In this document: piece after piece, positions 13,284-25,133 of the stretch | Numbering within the stretch: position 1 is the stretch's first letter | Layout of the letters: the number at the start of each line of letters is the position of its first letter | Source of the DNA: Tubulanus polymorphus | Lineage: Eukaryota; Nemertea; Palaeonemertea; Tubulaniformes; Tubulanidae | Assembly: GCF_964204645.1 (NCBI RefSeq) | Contig: NC_134031.1 | Coordinates: 1,967,001-2,031,000, forward strand | Length of the DNA: 64,000 nt | Direction of reading: 5' to 3' | Program-made: the position numbers and the translations under genes | The notes under the pieces: generated by a model | What the model saw: the letters and a program-made list of their open reading frames with translations, nothing else | Databases searched by the model: none | Told to the model about the DNA's origin: nothing

Positions 13284-13515
13284 ACTGCACCGTGAGGTGC
13301 TGCCGCTATGCTTATCATTAGCGGATTTCTCATACACTAATATTAACCAACCTTGGCAATCGACACAATGTCTCAACTGCACTGTGAGGTGCTGCCGCTA
13401 TGCTTATCATTAGCGGATTTTTCATACACTAATATTAACCGACCCTGGCAATGGACATACTGTCTCGCTGCACCGTGAGGTGCTGCCGTTATGCTTGTCA
13501 TTAGCGGATTTTCCA
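13284..13515 (+). repeat. 92-bp tandem repeat, about 2.5 copies
   Basis: The core GTGAGGTGCTGCCG recurs at 13292, 13384 and 13476, an exact period of 92. Within each unit CCGCTA...TAGCGG can pair as a 6-bp stem with a ~10-base loop. The units differ at only a few positions. Confidence 0.85.
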
Positions 13516-14654
13516 AACACTTCCGTGCTGTGCAACGATATAAAATCCGCGAGCCCAAATATACAGATAGAAACCTTTCTTAATTCATATCAGATTTTTA
13601 TTACTTATAATAAATACAACGAAGATTTATCGTTATTCTTTCATGAATAAATTTCATTAAAACCTTAAAAATGATGGCATGTTGTAATACCAAATACGAA
13701 AGTACAAAATACCCGTTTCTTTTCGGATTCAATACATACAGTCTAGAAATCTATGTATTCCAGCATCAGGACAATTCTATGAATCAGCATCTAATATTTA
13801 CAGTTCGAAACGCAAACTATATAGAGACTTTTGTCCAAAGAAGAAAACGTGGAATAAAAAATAGATATATAGATCAGCGATTCAACAAGAAATTTAATAA
13901 TTATGTCTTAGTCTACCGAGTTTACGGTACGGTAATATAACTGATCAAATAAAGCGAAAATAGAAACCAGTGAAATAAATAGACATTGAATAAACTAATT
14001 TTTTACCATAAACATATATCAGGCTAATTGAACTATCAATCAAATGGAAATATCCTTCACTTATTTATGGTCAATGATAAAATAGATATGTATGTATATA
14101 TATATATATATCATATAGAAATATCTTCTGTAAAATAAAATCTCAACAAATTGATAATTTATCTGAATAAGTTAATTATGATGATGATAATAATTCGAAA
14201 CGATAATAAATAATAATAATATCATTATTACTATTACATGCATTATGGATCTAATACACAGATATATGGTACACGCCATGGTTGGAAAAAGTTTATTGAA
14301 AATATTGCATAATTTTTCTGGAATGTGTACAATTAACCAGGTTTTAATACATGATACGTACTTTATCTATAATCATTTTGGCACTTAATGGAAGATATAC
14401 CGTGATACGGAAGCCTACTTACTAACTTACTTACTACATTCTAAAATATACCTCCATGAGTTAAACATTGATTAGTGAAAATCGAAACCATTCCGTTTCA
14501 GATGAATCAATTGCAAAGTCGGGCCCTGGATCCTGTTCCACAGTGTAGTTAGGTGTTAGATCTTTATTTTATGACTGTCGGTCTTAGGTCCGTGGTCCAA
14601 GATATAGAATCTAAAATGGCCTTAGTCCGGTCTTAAAATCTAAGCTTAGATCTA

Positions 14655-14768
14655 GGGGCCAGTCGCAGTCGCAGCTTGAATTTTAAGACTTAGCTCTATA
14701 GTCAATCTAACAAATTGAGACCGATCTTAAGATTTAGGACCAGTTTTGGACTTAAGTCGCAAATGGGC
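14655..14768. mobile_element. Decayed partial copy of the CC(A/T)GGG MITE family
   Basis: It shares the blocks CTATAGTCAATCTAACAA, CTTAAGATTTAGGACCA and TTTTGGACTTAAGTC with the better copy directly downstream. The ends are degraded, so it is a partial copy placed in tandem with 14769-14914. Confidence 0.6.
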
Positions 14769-14914
14769 CCAGGGGCCGGATCCATAGTCATGGCTTAGAC
14801 TTAAGACCAGTCGAAGACTATCTTAGTTCTATAGCCAATCTAACAACTTAAGACCAGTCTTAAGATTTAAGACCACTTTTGGACTTAAGTCTCGACTATG
14901 GAACCGGCCCCAGG
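14769..14914. mobile_element. ~146-bp MITE, CC(A/T)GGG family
   Basis: Its ends are inverted repeats. The left is CCAGGGGCCGGATCCATAGT and the right, reverse-complemented, is CCTGGGGCCGGTTCCATAGT. The inside is made of repeated CTTAAGACCAGTCTAAG-like blocks and has no reading frame. Other copies lie at 17044-17192, 17520-17665, 35775-35921 and 58998-59107. Their similarity and fixed length support a non-autonomous DNA transposon. Confidence 0.75.
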
Positions 14915-15064
14915 AGTTTTTTCTAACTCACCTCTGTGGAACTGGGCGCTAGTGACGCCCTATTCACCTATTTATCTAAAATGTGTCATTACTATTGCAT
15001 AGAATACATTTACTGATACATGTATGAATCAAAATTGAGACATTCGCGAAGGAAAAACAAACTA

Positions 15065-18000
15065 TCAACTCGCGTCTAGATTATCGAGAGACCGCGACAA
15101 TCTATCGTCGATCGTCGAGTTGAGAGTGTTTTTGACGGTGGCCGACGGAGAACCGAATGAATCCCAGGTCATCGTTCCGAACCCACTCGATGTCGCGTTA
15201 CCCAAACTGTTATAACTCTGACTCCATGATTTTAACAACTGAAATAAATGAGAAAATGCATGAAAATCGATACAGAAACCGCCTCTGGAAAATGTTGTAA
15301 AACGATTTCATGTATGTTTTAATCTCCAGCTTGGATTCAGCACCCCCTCAGACATTACCCAAGACATTTCTTATTGGAAATTAACAACAGCAGTGGTAGT
15401 GCTGAGACCGGCGAAATGCTACATCACATCGCCAAACACTAGGGACAGAAAATGTTTTTATTACTCTGGTTTCAATGGAATGCCGAATAGATCGGTACCG
15501 CCAGGCGGTCTACTGTTCATACACCAGACATTGGATATTTCATCAGTCTTTTAACAACTGATCATTAAGACTTCAGACAATAATCACGAATACCGGTATC
15601 TGAAGGGTTGCGCGTTCCAAACTGCAGGTTAATTAATACCTGCACTAGATTCTACAAACTATACTAAAATGTGATGAGTGAAAGAGCCTGCAAGTAAGAT
15701 AAAAACCAACTATGTACAATTAAAAGAATTTAAAATTGAGAATTTATTTATTTTAATTGTACATAGTGGGTTGTTACCTTATTATCTGTTCTCCACATTT
15801 GAGTGTGGTTATCGTACTACTAGCCTGCAAGTGTCTATTTACAAGGTGGAAATAAGTAAAGTATAATATTCTATTTCTAAAATCTAAGATAGCCATCTTT
15901 TCTCAAAGGATCTTCGCGTATAATTTGGAATGTACATTTTCAGCGTCACAAGCGAATTTCAAGCGGCATTTTCTAATTTTACCTTTAAGCTAAATAACAT
16001 TGCCCTAAAACGAATTAATAGTGATGACAAACACGCATTACAAATAAGAATATATCAAACGGAATTTTAAAACCAACAGTCAAACTCAAGAAAGTCATCA
16101 TGCAATAAGTCGTTGCATTACTTGAGTCATCATTATTTTCGAGTCTCAATAATGTGTATTTCCGTTTCAATTTTCGTAGTATATTTAATGATTGTCCCAA
16201 CGATGAGGACTTCAGCGAGTTTGACTATATTTTCGAACGATGGAACCGACCTCTTTATGTCGTTCTTTCTGAGCCTCGCGGAGGGCTTTCTCCGCGTCTT
16301 GTTTGTGCTTGTTGATCATACACACTCGATCCTGTAGCTGCACGTTCTCTTCTTCGAGAAATCGACACCGCACTTCCAACATGGCCGCCGTACGCGATTT
16401 ATCTCGCCAACGTTCTTCCTCTTCGGTCAATCTGTAAGCGATCAAATTTTGAAGCATGAAATCAAATAATTAAATTAAAACCGTATGATCAAAACTGACG
16501 ACAAATTTAGTAACTTGTTTACTGGTATCGAGAATTAAAATCCTATCTTAACCCACAACGTTCCTGAATCTCTTTTAAGAGCCTTTGAAGAGAGTCTGAA
16601 ACCATTGCATCTCAATTTTTTATTTTAATTCTTGATAAATAAATCAGAGCCTAACTAGCTTAATCTTTCAAACTATACAAGTGGGTTTTCATCTTATCTT
16701 ATCATCTACTCTCAACGTCTGACTGAGCGTCTATTTTACTCTTTTTTAAAATCAATTCAGTAAAATTTGCCGCCAGGATTCAAGGCCGACGCGTTCAGCT
16801 TCTAACGCTACCTCGTCATTAACTGTCGTTTCTCTTTCATCAGTAGTTTATTATCGCAGATCGTTTTTTCTTTCAGTTCGATCTCTTTCGTCAAGGTGAT
16901 TCCCTTCAAATTCAACTCTTGCTCCAGTTTCATCCCGTATTCGCGCAGTTTGTACTTTTCGCGATTGAAAATTTCCCTGAAAAGCGACAAGGAGAATTTA
17001 CTTGATTTTCCGATTTAAGACGGATTGAAAAATTGCCAAAAAACCAGGGACTGGTTGCATAGTCGTCATGGGTTAGACTTAAGACCAGTCTCAGACCAAC
17101 TTAGTTCTATAGCCAATCTAACAATCTAGGACCAGACTCAACATTTAAGACCACTTTTGGACTTAAGTCACGACTGTGCAACTGGCCGCAGGATTAAACC
17201 GCTATAATCAAACTAACTAAACGAAAAATCGAGTTTTCCTTGAACTCGTGTAACCGACCTGGCTTTCTGTAATTTCGCTTTGTGGTGTTGTTTTCGTTCT
17301 TCGTAGCGTTTGAGCAAAGCGTCGAATCGATCCTGGACGGATGAATATTCGTGTTGTACTCGCGACAGCTCCCGGTGACTATACGTCAACTTATCGGTTA
17401 ACAACTTCTTATTCGATTCACACGTGCATTGCTAAAATAAAGTGACCAAAAAATCAACTAATTGTCATATATGAATCAATATATGTCACTAGATTGAGAG
17501 AGGCCAGCTGCCCTCATCACCAGGGACCGGTTGCATAGTCATGGCTTAGGCTTAAGACCAGTCTAAGACCAACTTTGTTCTATAGCCATTCTAACGACTT
17601 ACGACCAGTCTTAAGATTTAAGACCACTTTTGGACTTAAGTCACGACTGTGCAACTGGCCCCAGGATCTGAACTTATGAACCCTGGATCAACAAGAAGCT
17701 AGTGAAAGACCGACCGACTAACTGATCCCGAATTGACGAGCGTGCAGGAATCTCACTTACGGCATCTTGAGCAGTTTTTAAAGCGCGCTGCGAAGCGGCG
17801 TTTTGATTTTCTAACTCGACGATGCTGTGCTGTAGATATTGATTCTGCGCTAGTAGGTGGCGCTCGTGCGTCTTTAATTGTTCCAACTCCGATTGCACGC
17901 TGTCATCATCCTGCTTATCAATCATTCTACAAAACAAAAATCAAACATTCAGAAAACAGAAATCAATCATAGAACATTGAAATATTATAAATTATTGTGA

Positions 18001-21000
18001 AAATTAGAGAATTGTAGAATTCGGCACACCTCTCTAATGCACTACACATTTTTAGCAAAATAAGATTAGGCAAATTTATGTACAACTTCACCAATATTGT
18101 TTGTGCTCTTTGCCTTGTTTGCAAAGTGGCAGAAATTTCATTTATATGCAAAATCATCCTTGTGTTATACATGATGGTTATAATGCTATACTACCCGGGT
18201 ACCAAATTACAAGCATACATTATTATGAAACTAAAAATTACTCATTTGTTAGGAAATACCAAAGCCTTTAGAAGCATTAGCTTTTGATTTCTAAATCGAG
18301 GGCTAGTTCCGCAGGTCTAAATGGCTCTAAATGACTTCTTTTTCAATATTGGTAAAATCCTATCTCAAAACCGTGGAACTGGCTCCAGAAATGCTTAGTC
18401 CAGTATCATAAAGCTTGTAAATTTCATCAAAAATAAGAAGACTGTCATCAAAAACTAATGATAATTCAACCTAGAGTCTGTTAAACCTGCATTATTCTGT
18501 GAGATTATGATGTTTAATCAGGATTTCTCATAAGCTCAATGAATTTCTTAGATCCAAAATGTTCCGAATTAAACAGCTTTGACTCTATTTCTTATGACAA
18601 CAAAATTACGCACAACAATCAATGATTACTACGACTAATAATTTTACCTCTGTTCCTCAGCGTCGCTGTGTAAGACAAATATAAAATAACAATCAGATTA
18701 ATGAACCTGAAAGGCGCGATTCTGCTCTGTATTCTTTAAGGGAACTAGAAAATCTAGACTGTAAAAATTATCCGGATCCAACCCCAAAGTTTTGTCGTTT
18801 CCAAGACGCAAAAACTATCAAGCTCAGATCAGTCGTCACTATTTGAGTATCTCAATTTACTGAATCTATTTTGTCAGTCCCAGCCACGACGACTTTACAT
18901 GAGGCATGAAATTGACGGTAGTATTTTATTTGTAATGATGATATTTACGAACCTCTGTAATTTTTGCTCGTCTATCGACGCTTTAAGTCTCGCTATTTCA
19001 TCTTTGCTCAGTTGTAATTCAGTTTTCAGCGCATTGCCGTCGATCAGTTGTCTCTCTAATACCTGATACTGGTCACCGATCACGTCCAGTTCACTTTGCA
19101 GTTGTTTCACTCGATTTTCGGCCAATTGAAGTTTCAAATTCGTTTCGGAAAGCTGATTGTCCTTCGCGCTGATCGAGTCCGACTGCTGGTCGAGTTTAAT
19201 TTGCAACTGACTGCATTGTTGTTCTAGAGACACTATAATATTCGCTTTCTCATGTAATTGACTTAGCACCTGAAACATGTCCGTTGATCATTTACAGTTT
19301 TATACAATGCTTTATTTCTTGAATAAAGAAGTCAGATAGATAATGAGTTATCCCACAATCATGATATTTCAAAGTTGGTTAAACCAGGGAGGTGGGAGTG
19401 AACTCCCACCTCCCTGGTTAAACTAACAGTTTCCCCCCTATCACTTAATCCTAAAGGCAGGGCTTCAAAATTGAACTATCATTAACTTATACTCATCTAA
19501 ATTTGAATTCAAGTTTAATATACGTGGATATAGCTGTGGGCTACTAATTAAATATGAAATGCTTCATTCTTTTTGAAAATTATAAAGATACAAACAGTTT
19601 CTTAACCAAAACCCTACAATATACGCTGTAGTAAGATGCGAGCATGAAGTATCATTTCTGTACCTTATTGACTTCGATTTCTAATACTTTATTCCTGGCT
19701 TCGATATCGGCTCGTAAACCGCGTTCTCGTTCGAGCTGTGCCTCCGCACGCGATGTACCGCTATCCTGAACGTGTTTAATACGCAGCATCTCGTTCTGTC
19801 GTTCCTCCAGAAGCGACTGTAATTCCGCGTTCTCGCGGTACACTTGATTCAGATTCTCGCGCAACCGGTCGAGTTCTTTTCGATTCGCCGCCGCTTCGAG
19901 ATCGGTCTCCGCCGACGACGCGCCGTTCTGCGAATCTCGTGCACGGGAACTGGCCGCGAATGAAAGTAGCTTTTTTAATTCCTCATTGGTTGTTTCGAGA
20001 TCTCGAATGCGACCCTCGTCGAGGTCGGATTGTTTAAGTCGCTGTTCGAGGTTTCTTCGTTCGTCCACCTCTCGATCGAGTTGTATTTTCGTGTCGCTCA
20101 GAGAGATTTCAAGCCGAACAATTTTAGCTTTCAAATCCTTCAACAATATCAAAATACATCTAAACATTTCGCATTCACAACCGTACCACATCGGCAGAGA
20201 TGTAAACAGGGCGCCGCCATTTACAATTTCCCTGAGTTTTCCTTGATTTTTTCTATGTTATCACAAAAAAATTCCCTGATTGAATCCGAGAAATTTTGTC
20301 GCTCAAAATGTTACGATTTATTCATTTTTGATGAATCGCGTATTGCTCAAGAACCGTGTGTTCAATAGCGCATACCTAGGTTTTCTAGGTTTTTTGCAAA
20401 ATTTTTCAAATTCCCCGAGTCTTCCAGGTTTTCCAGGTCAATGATCACCCACCCTGTCTAAACCTACCGTTTCTGAAATAGCCTTCTCCTCTTCCAGTTT
20501 TTCGATATCGTCTTTTCTAGAATTCAATAATTCTCTCATTTCGTTCAATTCTGCTTTTAATACCTACAAATCATATATAAGTAAGAGAGGGTCGGTTTGA
20601 TAAACTGAAGGACTCTTGAGTCTGAATCAAGTTCCAAAGCTCGAATTTTTCGAACCCTAGATTTTAGTACTACAGTCAAACTATACACTGTAACCTTTAT
20701 TTCGCTCAATCTTTTTGGAACACAGATCTAAAAATTGGTCTTAATACGACTAGTGTGAATAAAAATTGGTTTTATCCACTTCTCAAGAACTTCTCTTAAA
20801 CTCTCAAGACTTAGCGATCTATTGTGGTATCTTTTTAGTTATCTGAAATAAATCATTCCACTTACTTTGACTTGTTCGTCGGGGGTTTCGTTTTCCAGCT
20901 CTTGGAACAGATCGATTTTCGATTCGAGCTCTTGTTTCTCGTAATTCAGATTATCGATGAAATTCTCGAGGTCGTGGATGTGAGATTGTAGCTGAACGGC

Positions 21001-24000
21001 GCTCGCCTGGTGGGCCACGTTTTCATCTCGAAGATTCTTTATCTGCCGAAACAAAAGAGAAGTAAATAAAGATTTTGATAGCAGCGCTCTTACAGATTGA
21101 GGCATTCAAAAATTCCTGATATTTGCCTGACCCTTAACCAGCCCTGATCAATGCCACTCGTCACCAGAAATTCAAATTCCCAGATTTTTCTCTGATTTTT
21201 GAGAAAAGGGTCAGAATTCCCTGATTCCAAAATAATTCCATGATTTTTCATTATATCGACAACTCGTTTATGTAACTTACGTTCTGAGATAATTCCATTT
21301 TCTCGTGGTCTAAAACTTCGATTCGATCGCGTAATTGATCGACAATCGGATCACTGTTTTTTTCACCAGAGGGCGCTGCTGCTGCTGCTGCTGTTTGAAT
21401 TTGATTTAACTGAAACAACATGATAAGAAAAAAAAATTCTTTTAAGTTAATACGAGTCTAGAATTTAAACTTAAAATAAAAATATGAAGTCACAAGAAAC
21501 ACGAATTTTCATAAAAAATTTACATTCTTTAGTAACCCCCCACAAGCTTGCGTTTCAACTTCTCAAGATACTTTTTCTAGAAAAATAGCATCGATTGGTT
21601 CCCAAAAGAAATGAATTAAAAGTCATATTGCTACGCGAGTAGGTTGATATCTATAACAGAAGTTTCAAATTCTAATTAAAAAAAGCAAAAACGTTTGAAA
21701 ACAAAGAAATTAAACTGCAGATAATCCTCACATGTTTCAAGTCCAAACCCGAAATGAAATGTTCTCTAAACATGAGAAGAGAATTCCATCTCCCCGGGGA
21801 CCGACAAGCTAGATCATCTACGTGTCGTGCATATACATTAAACAGCTATCAATCCCACAGAATCATTAACTATTCATAATATTGTACAAGACTTAATCAA
21901 CCGTGATAATTAAATACATTCATTGATCACGCGATCACAGATTCACAAACAATGTGACTCATAACCTTTCAACCTCTTTAACATCATTTCGGAGTGAAGT
22001 ACTAAAACCGTAAGTAACTGATCCAATTCTTAACAAGGGGCCGTAATTTTGTTGGTTTGAGCTTCAGCAGAAGACCAAGCCTCATGGAATCATGTTAATT
22101 AATCATGGAATCATGTTAATTAATCATGTTAATCATTGTTCTCTCATCTATTTTAGTCTCTCAACTTGTATTCACCATTGTTTTAATTTAAGTGCCCCCT
22201 AGTTTGTCTTTTTACTACTGATTTCAAGTTCTAATTTATATTTATACTCACTATTGTTGTTTATAATTACCCCTTAGTTTGCTTCCCTTTAATCTATTTT
22301 AGCCTGTAACTGTTTCTACGTTAATTTTCCTTTAGTTTGTATCATCTCTGATTACTTGAATTAGTCTCTTTGTCTCTGGATTGTATATATATCTCATAAT
22401 TTCTGTAGTATCTCATTATTCCTGAAGACGACTATTAGGATATAGTCGAAACGTTGAAATAAACTACTATCTCGAAGTTTCATTTTTGGACTTTTTCGTT
22501 ATAATTGTGGGATTCTCTCTACATCGCGTCAACATGGATATAGTGTTCTATCAATCGTAATCATGTTAAACTTTCAAAAAGATCCTAGATACGTATAATA
22601 AGACACTATCACTCTGACCAAGCATTGCGGGTCCAGTTCGACAGCTATACCCAGGTATATGTTATTTGACGCTAAATTCTAGTTAATTTATAATCACTTC
22701 AGATAATTCATAATCACTTTAACTTGAAAATCAAATTTCTCCCGTTACTGCCAAACTTGGGAGTGGTATCAATAAAATATAAATGTTACCTTTATTTGAA
22801 GATCGTTCAGGTGTTCTTCTAGTTTATCTTTCTCATCTAAAAGATCACTGATCTCCTCTTCATGTTGCTGTTCTAATTGAGCCTTGACCTGTAAACATAC
22901 AAATAATAAACTTACCAACAATCTACAGTCCTGTATACAGTGCAGGTATTGATATTCTATCAGTTGTACCAAAAATACATACTCTTTATATATATTTGAG
23001 TCTGTGGAACCAGGTCCTGGACTTTTTTAAGATTACCTGAAGTCTGCCACCCAGAGTTCTCCAAATAATATCATATCAAGAATTCTATTTTCAGTCTGTT
23101 GTGTTTCAATCATAATAATGACATAAAATAACTTGTCTTCCTATTTATTTTTTCTAATATTTTCCCTGTTGCCATACTGTCCTATCAGTCTCAATACTCC
23201 GAGTAACTGAATAACGGCTTTGGTGCGGTCATGTTTAAAATAGCAAAATAAAGAAATTCTCACCCTTTTCATCATATCTCGCTGCTGCATTAATTCCTCT
23301 TCGAAGTCCGCGCGCTCCTCGTCTGTGACCGCGCCCGTTTTAGCCGCCGGCGTCTCCGTACGACTGGCTCGTGATTGGTCCATTTCTAGCTCATCTAAAA
23401 GTCGCGCTCGCTCGACGAGCAGAAACGCTATTTGTTCGGTGGCAGATCCGTGAGCGATATCGGTTAAACCCTGCTGCAGTAACATATCGGTTGTCTCCTG
23501 CGTCGTGGAACCTGCTGAAATAAAGTAATCTTAAGTCTTGCGAAAGAGGGTTCACTTTTACATTTTACATTATACGTTTATTTTAACCCTTTAGTGCATC
23601 TACAGCGCACTGCGGTGTATTAATCGGTGAAGGACTTTGCTAGAGTACACAGCATTGCAGTGTATCCAAGTAATTAGTACAATGTAATTATTAATTTTAT
23701 ATCGATTGAAAGATGGCGGCATCTGTCAAAGATAGTGAAATATTCGCAACTAACGACACACCGCACTGCGGTGTAGAGACACTACAGCAGTATTCCCGTT
23801 ATACAACAAGGGGGGAAATTTGTCTTAATTATCAAATCATCTCCAGCACTGTTGAATATCACTTAGTCAGCACTGAAAGGGTTAAAGCCACAAGAATTCT
23901 TTTGTGAACACAGTCATACCCATAAGGCTCTGTTTGAGTTTATTGATTTCAGCTTTTAGTTGTTCGTTTTCTGCCTCGAATTCCAGCGTCAACGTTTCCC

Positions 24001-25133
24001 TCTCGTCCGATAAACTGCGTATGTGTTCCACGTAATTCTCGACCTCTTTCATTTCATCCGCTTGGTGCCCGCGAAGATTCTCGATACTGTCCAACGCATC
24101 CGATAAACTAGCCTAGTGTTCAATCAAATTATCATTAGAAATGTAACCACAAAAATTTTCAAGTGATAATCGTGGTTGAGAATCATTTCAACTTATATCG
24201 GACAGGTTGCGCCTGCAGATGATACTATTTCAACTTATCACAGAGCCCCCTATTCCAATTTATCCGACAGGTGGCGCCCCAAGTTGACACTATTTCAACT
24301 TATCAACCCCCTATTCCCCATACGCCCACCCAGATGGCACTATTTATTCTATATCTGACAGGTGGTGCCCCCAGGTGTCGTACCTGTGAATCGAGATAAA
24401 GACCCCATAAATGCATGAGTTTCTCTTTGTCATCAGCCTCGTCTTCGCAGCCGATCTCTTTCAATCGATCCATCATTTCGGCAAATTCATATTTCAATTC
24501 TTCTTCGAGCTCCTCCTGAAATAACAATCATTCCTACTTCCAACTGCGCGTAATGATTCAACCTTTGGCAGTTAAAGATCTACTGATCACTGGGGCAGCA
24601 GAAAATCTTATCGGGATACCTATTCCTTGCACTACTACTAGGCCCAACCATCGACTATAGCTAGCTAGGTCCTCCTGTACTACCTAAACCCCTGACCAAC
24701 ATCCTAGAATACGGTAGGCCTTCTCCTAAGCCTACTAGAGTTTTAGACTAGACCCTACGTGGCTCTATCCAAAAAATCTATCCGAAATTCACGCATTCGA
24801 CAAAAGTAAGCTCAAATGCCCAGTTTTTTTAAATAAACACTACAGAATGAATTAAATTGTTATTCCAAATACTACCAGCCCAGCACTCCAAAAGCAGCAC
24901 ACAGAGCCACAAGTCAACAAGGCCCTGACAAGGGAGGGAAAACATAAGCCATAAAAAAGGGAGGAAAGACATAAGCCATAAAAAAGGGAGGGAAGACATA
25001 AGCCATAAGGCATAAAAAAGGGCAAGGCCAAGATTAAGTCAAGAAAGGCCCCGGCCAAGCCCAAAAAGGCAAAAATTAATTAAAAATGTATGAGCACTAG
25101 TTTGTCATTAGTTACCAGTTTATTCTTCGCCAT
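15065..25133 (-). CDS. Large coiled-coil protein (~919 aa), family unresolved
   Basis: There are 16 exons, 5' to 3': 25116-25133, 24384-24515, 23920-24112, 23264-23511, 22790-22888, 21281-21409, 20866-21042, 20468-20563, 19664-20137, 18953-19269, 18648-18665, 17761-17926, 17259-17431, 16812-16976, 16251-16431, 15065-15238. They sum to 2760 nt. Most of the protein is heptad-rich, Glu/Lys/Gln/Leu-dominated coiled coil. The N-terminus (MAKNKLEELEEEL, then EKLMHLWGLYLDSQ) and the C-terminus (Ser/Thr-rich, near LSRSLDNLDAS) are not coiled coil. A poly-Ala run from a GCT repeat lies in exon 6. The overall plan resembles CCDC30- or golgin/centrosome-type scaffolds, but I cannot name it safely. The tiny first exon (ATG plus five codons) is chosen by phase and donor and is the weakest part. 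An 18-nt microexon (exon 11) and a possible alternative end in exon 15 (stop at 16212-16214) are notable. Confidence 0.85.
15703..15830 (+). repeat. Foldback dispersed repeat with TACATAGTGGGTT motif
   Basis: AACTATGTACAATTAAAA at about 15707-15724 is repeated inverted at 15750-15767, giving a large hairpin. The sequence continues into TTATTATCTGTTC and TTTGAGTGTGGTTATCG. Those same words occur, in the other orientation, at about 53950-54000, and degraded near 44500-44535. It is a dispersed non-coding repeat just 5' (in + coordinates) of the coiled-coil gene's last intron. Confidence 0.65.
17044..17192. mobile_element. ~149-bp MITE, CC(A/T)GGG family
   Basis: It begins CCAGGGACTGGTTGCATAGT and ends GTGCAACTGGCCGCAGG. 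The ends are inverted repeats of each other. It sits in an intron of the coiled-coil gene, 67 bases beyond exon 14 in + coordinates. The interior matches the 14769, 17520 and 35775 copies. Confidence 0.75.
17520..17665. mobile_element. ~146-bp MITE, CC(A/T)GGG family
   Basis: It begins CCAGGGACCGGTTGCATAGT and ends GTGCAACTGGCCCCAGG. It is the best preserved copy, with clean terminal inverted repeats, and lies in the next intron of the same gene, only ~330 bases from the 17044 copy. Confidence 0.8.
19379..19424. repeat. Near-perfect 46-bp palindrome
   Basis: ACCAGGGAGGTGGGAGT and its exact complement are separated by only GA. The pairing continues outward for several more bases with one mismatch. 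It is intronic in the coiled-coil gene. Its outer bases (CCAGGGA) recall the end of the nearby MITE family. Confidence 0.85.
22388..22525 (+). repeat. Dispersed repeat with hammerhead-like hairpin
   Basis: It contains CTGAAGA (22422-22428), a stem GACTAT/ATAGTC, then GAAAC (22448-22452), a TTGAAATAAACT stretch and a tail ending GTGGGATTCTCTCTACAT. The 28829-28970 repeat is the same element on the other strand, aligned over about 140 bases. It lies in an intron of the coiled-coil gene. Confidence 0.8.
24184..24378. repeat. Degenerate ~66-bp minisatellite
   Basis: TATTTCAACTTAT recurs at 24225 and 24290, with weaker units on each side. Each unit also carries a GACAGGTGGCGCC-like block. The array fills the intron up to a few bases from the exon 2 donor of the coiled-coil gene. 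Confidence 0.65.
24932..25020. repeat. 27-bp tandem repeat, three copies
   Basis: Units of GGGAGG-(A/G)AA-ACATAAGCCATAAAAAA begin near 24932, 24959 and 24986. The array is in intron 1 of the coiled-coil gene. Confidence 0.8.

Larger units (their letters stand above)
12745..15064. other. Convergent intergenic region between calpain and the coiled-coil gene
   Basis: Both flanking genes end here. I see a foldback repeat (12854-12998), a 92-bp tandem array (about 13284-13515), AT-rich DNA with a short AT microsatellite near 14096-14112, and MITE copies (about 14655-14914). AATAAA/TTTATT signals occur around 13609, 13645 and 14291, but I cannot assign them. An 89-codon frame at 13671-13940 looks random. 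Confidence 0.6.

Noticed and set aside
13284-13515. CRISPR-like appearance of spaced repeats
   Set aside because: Animal DNA, and the intervening sequence is itself conserved between units. It is an ordinary tandem repeat.
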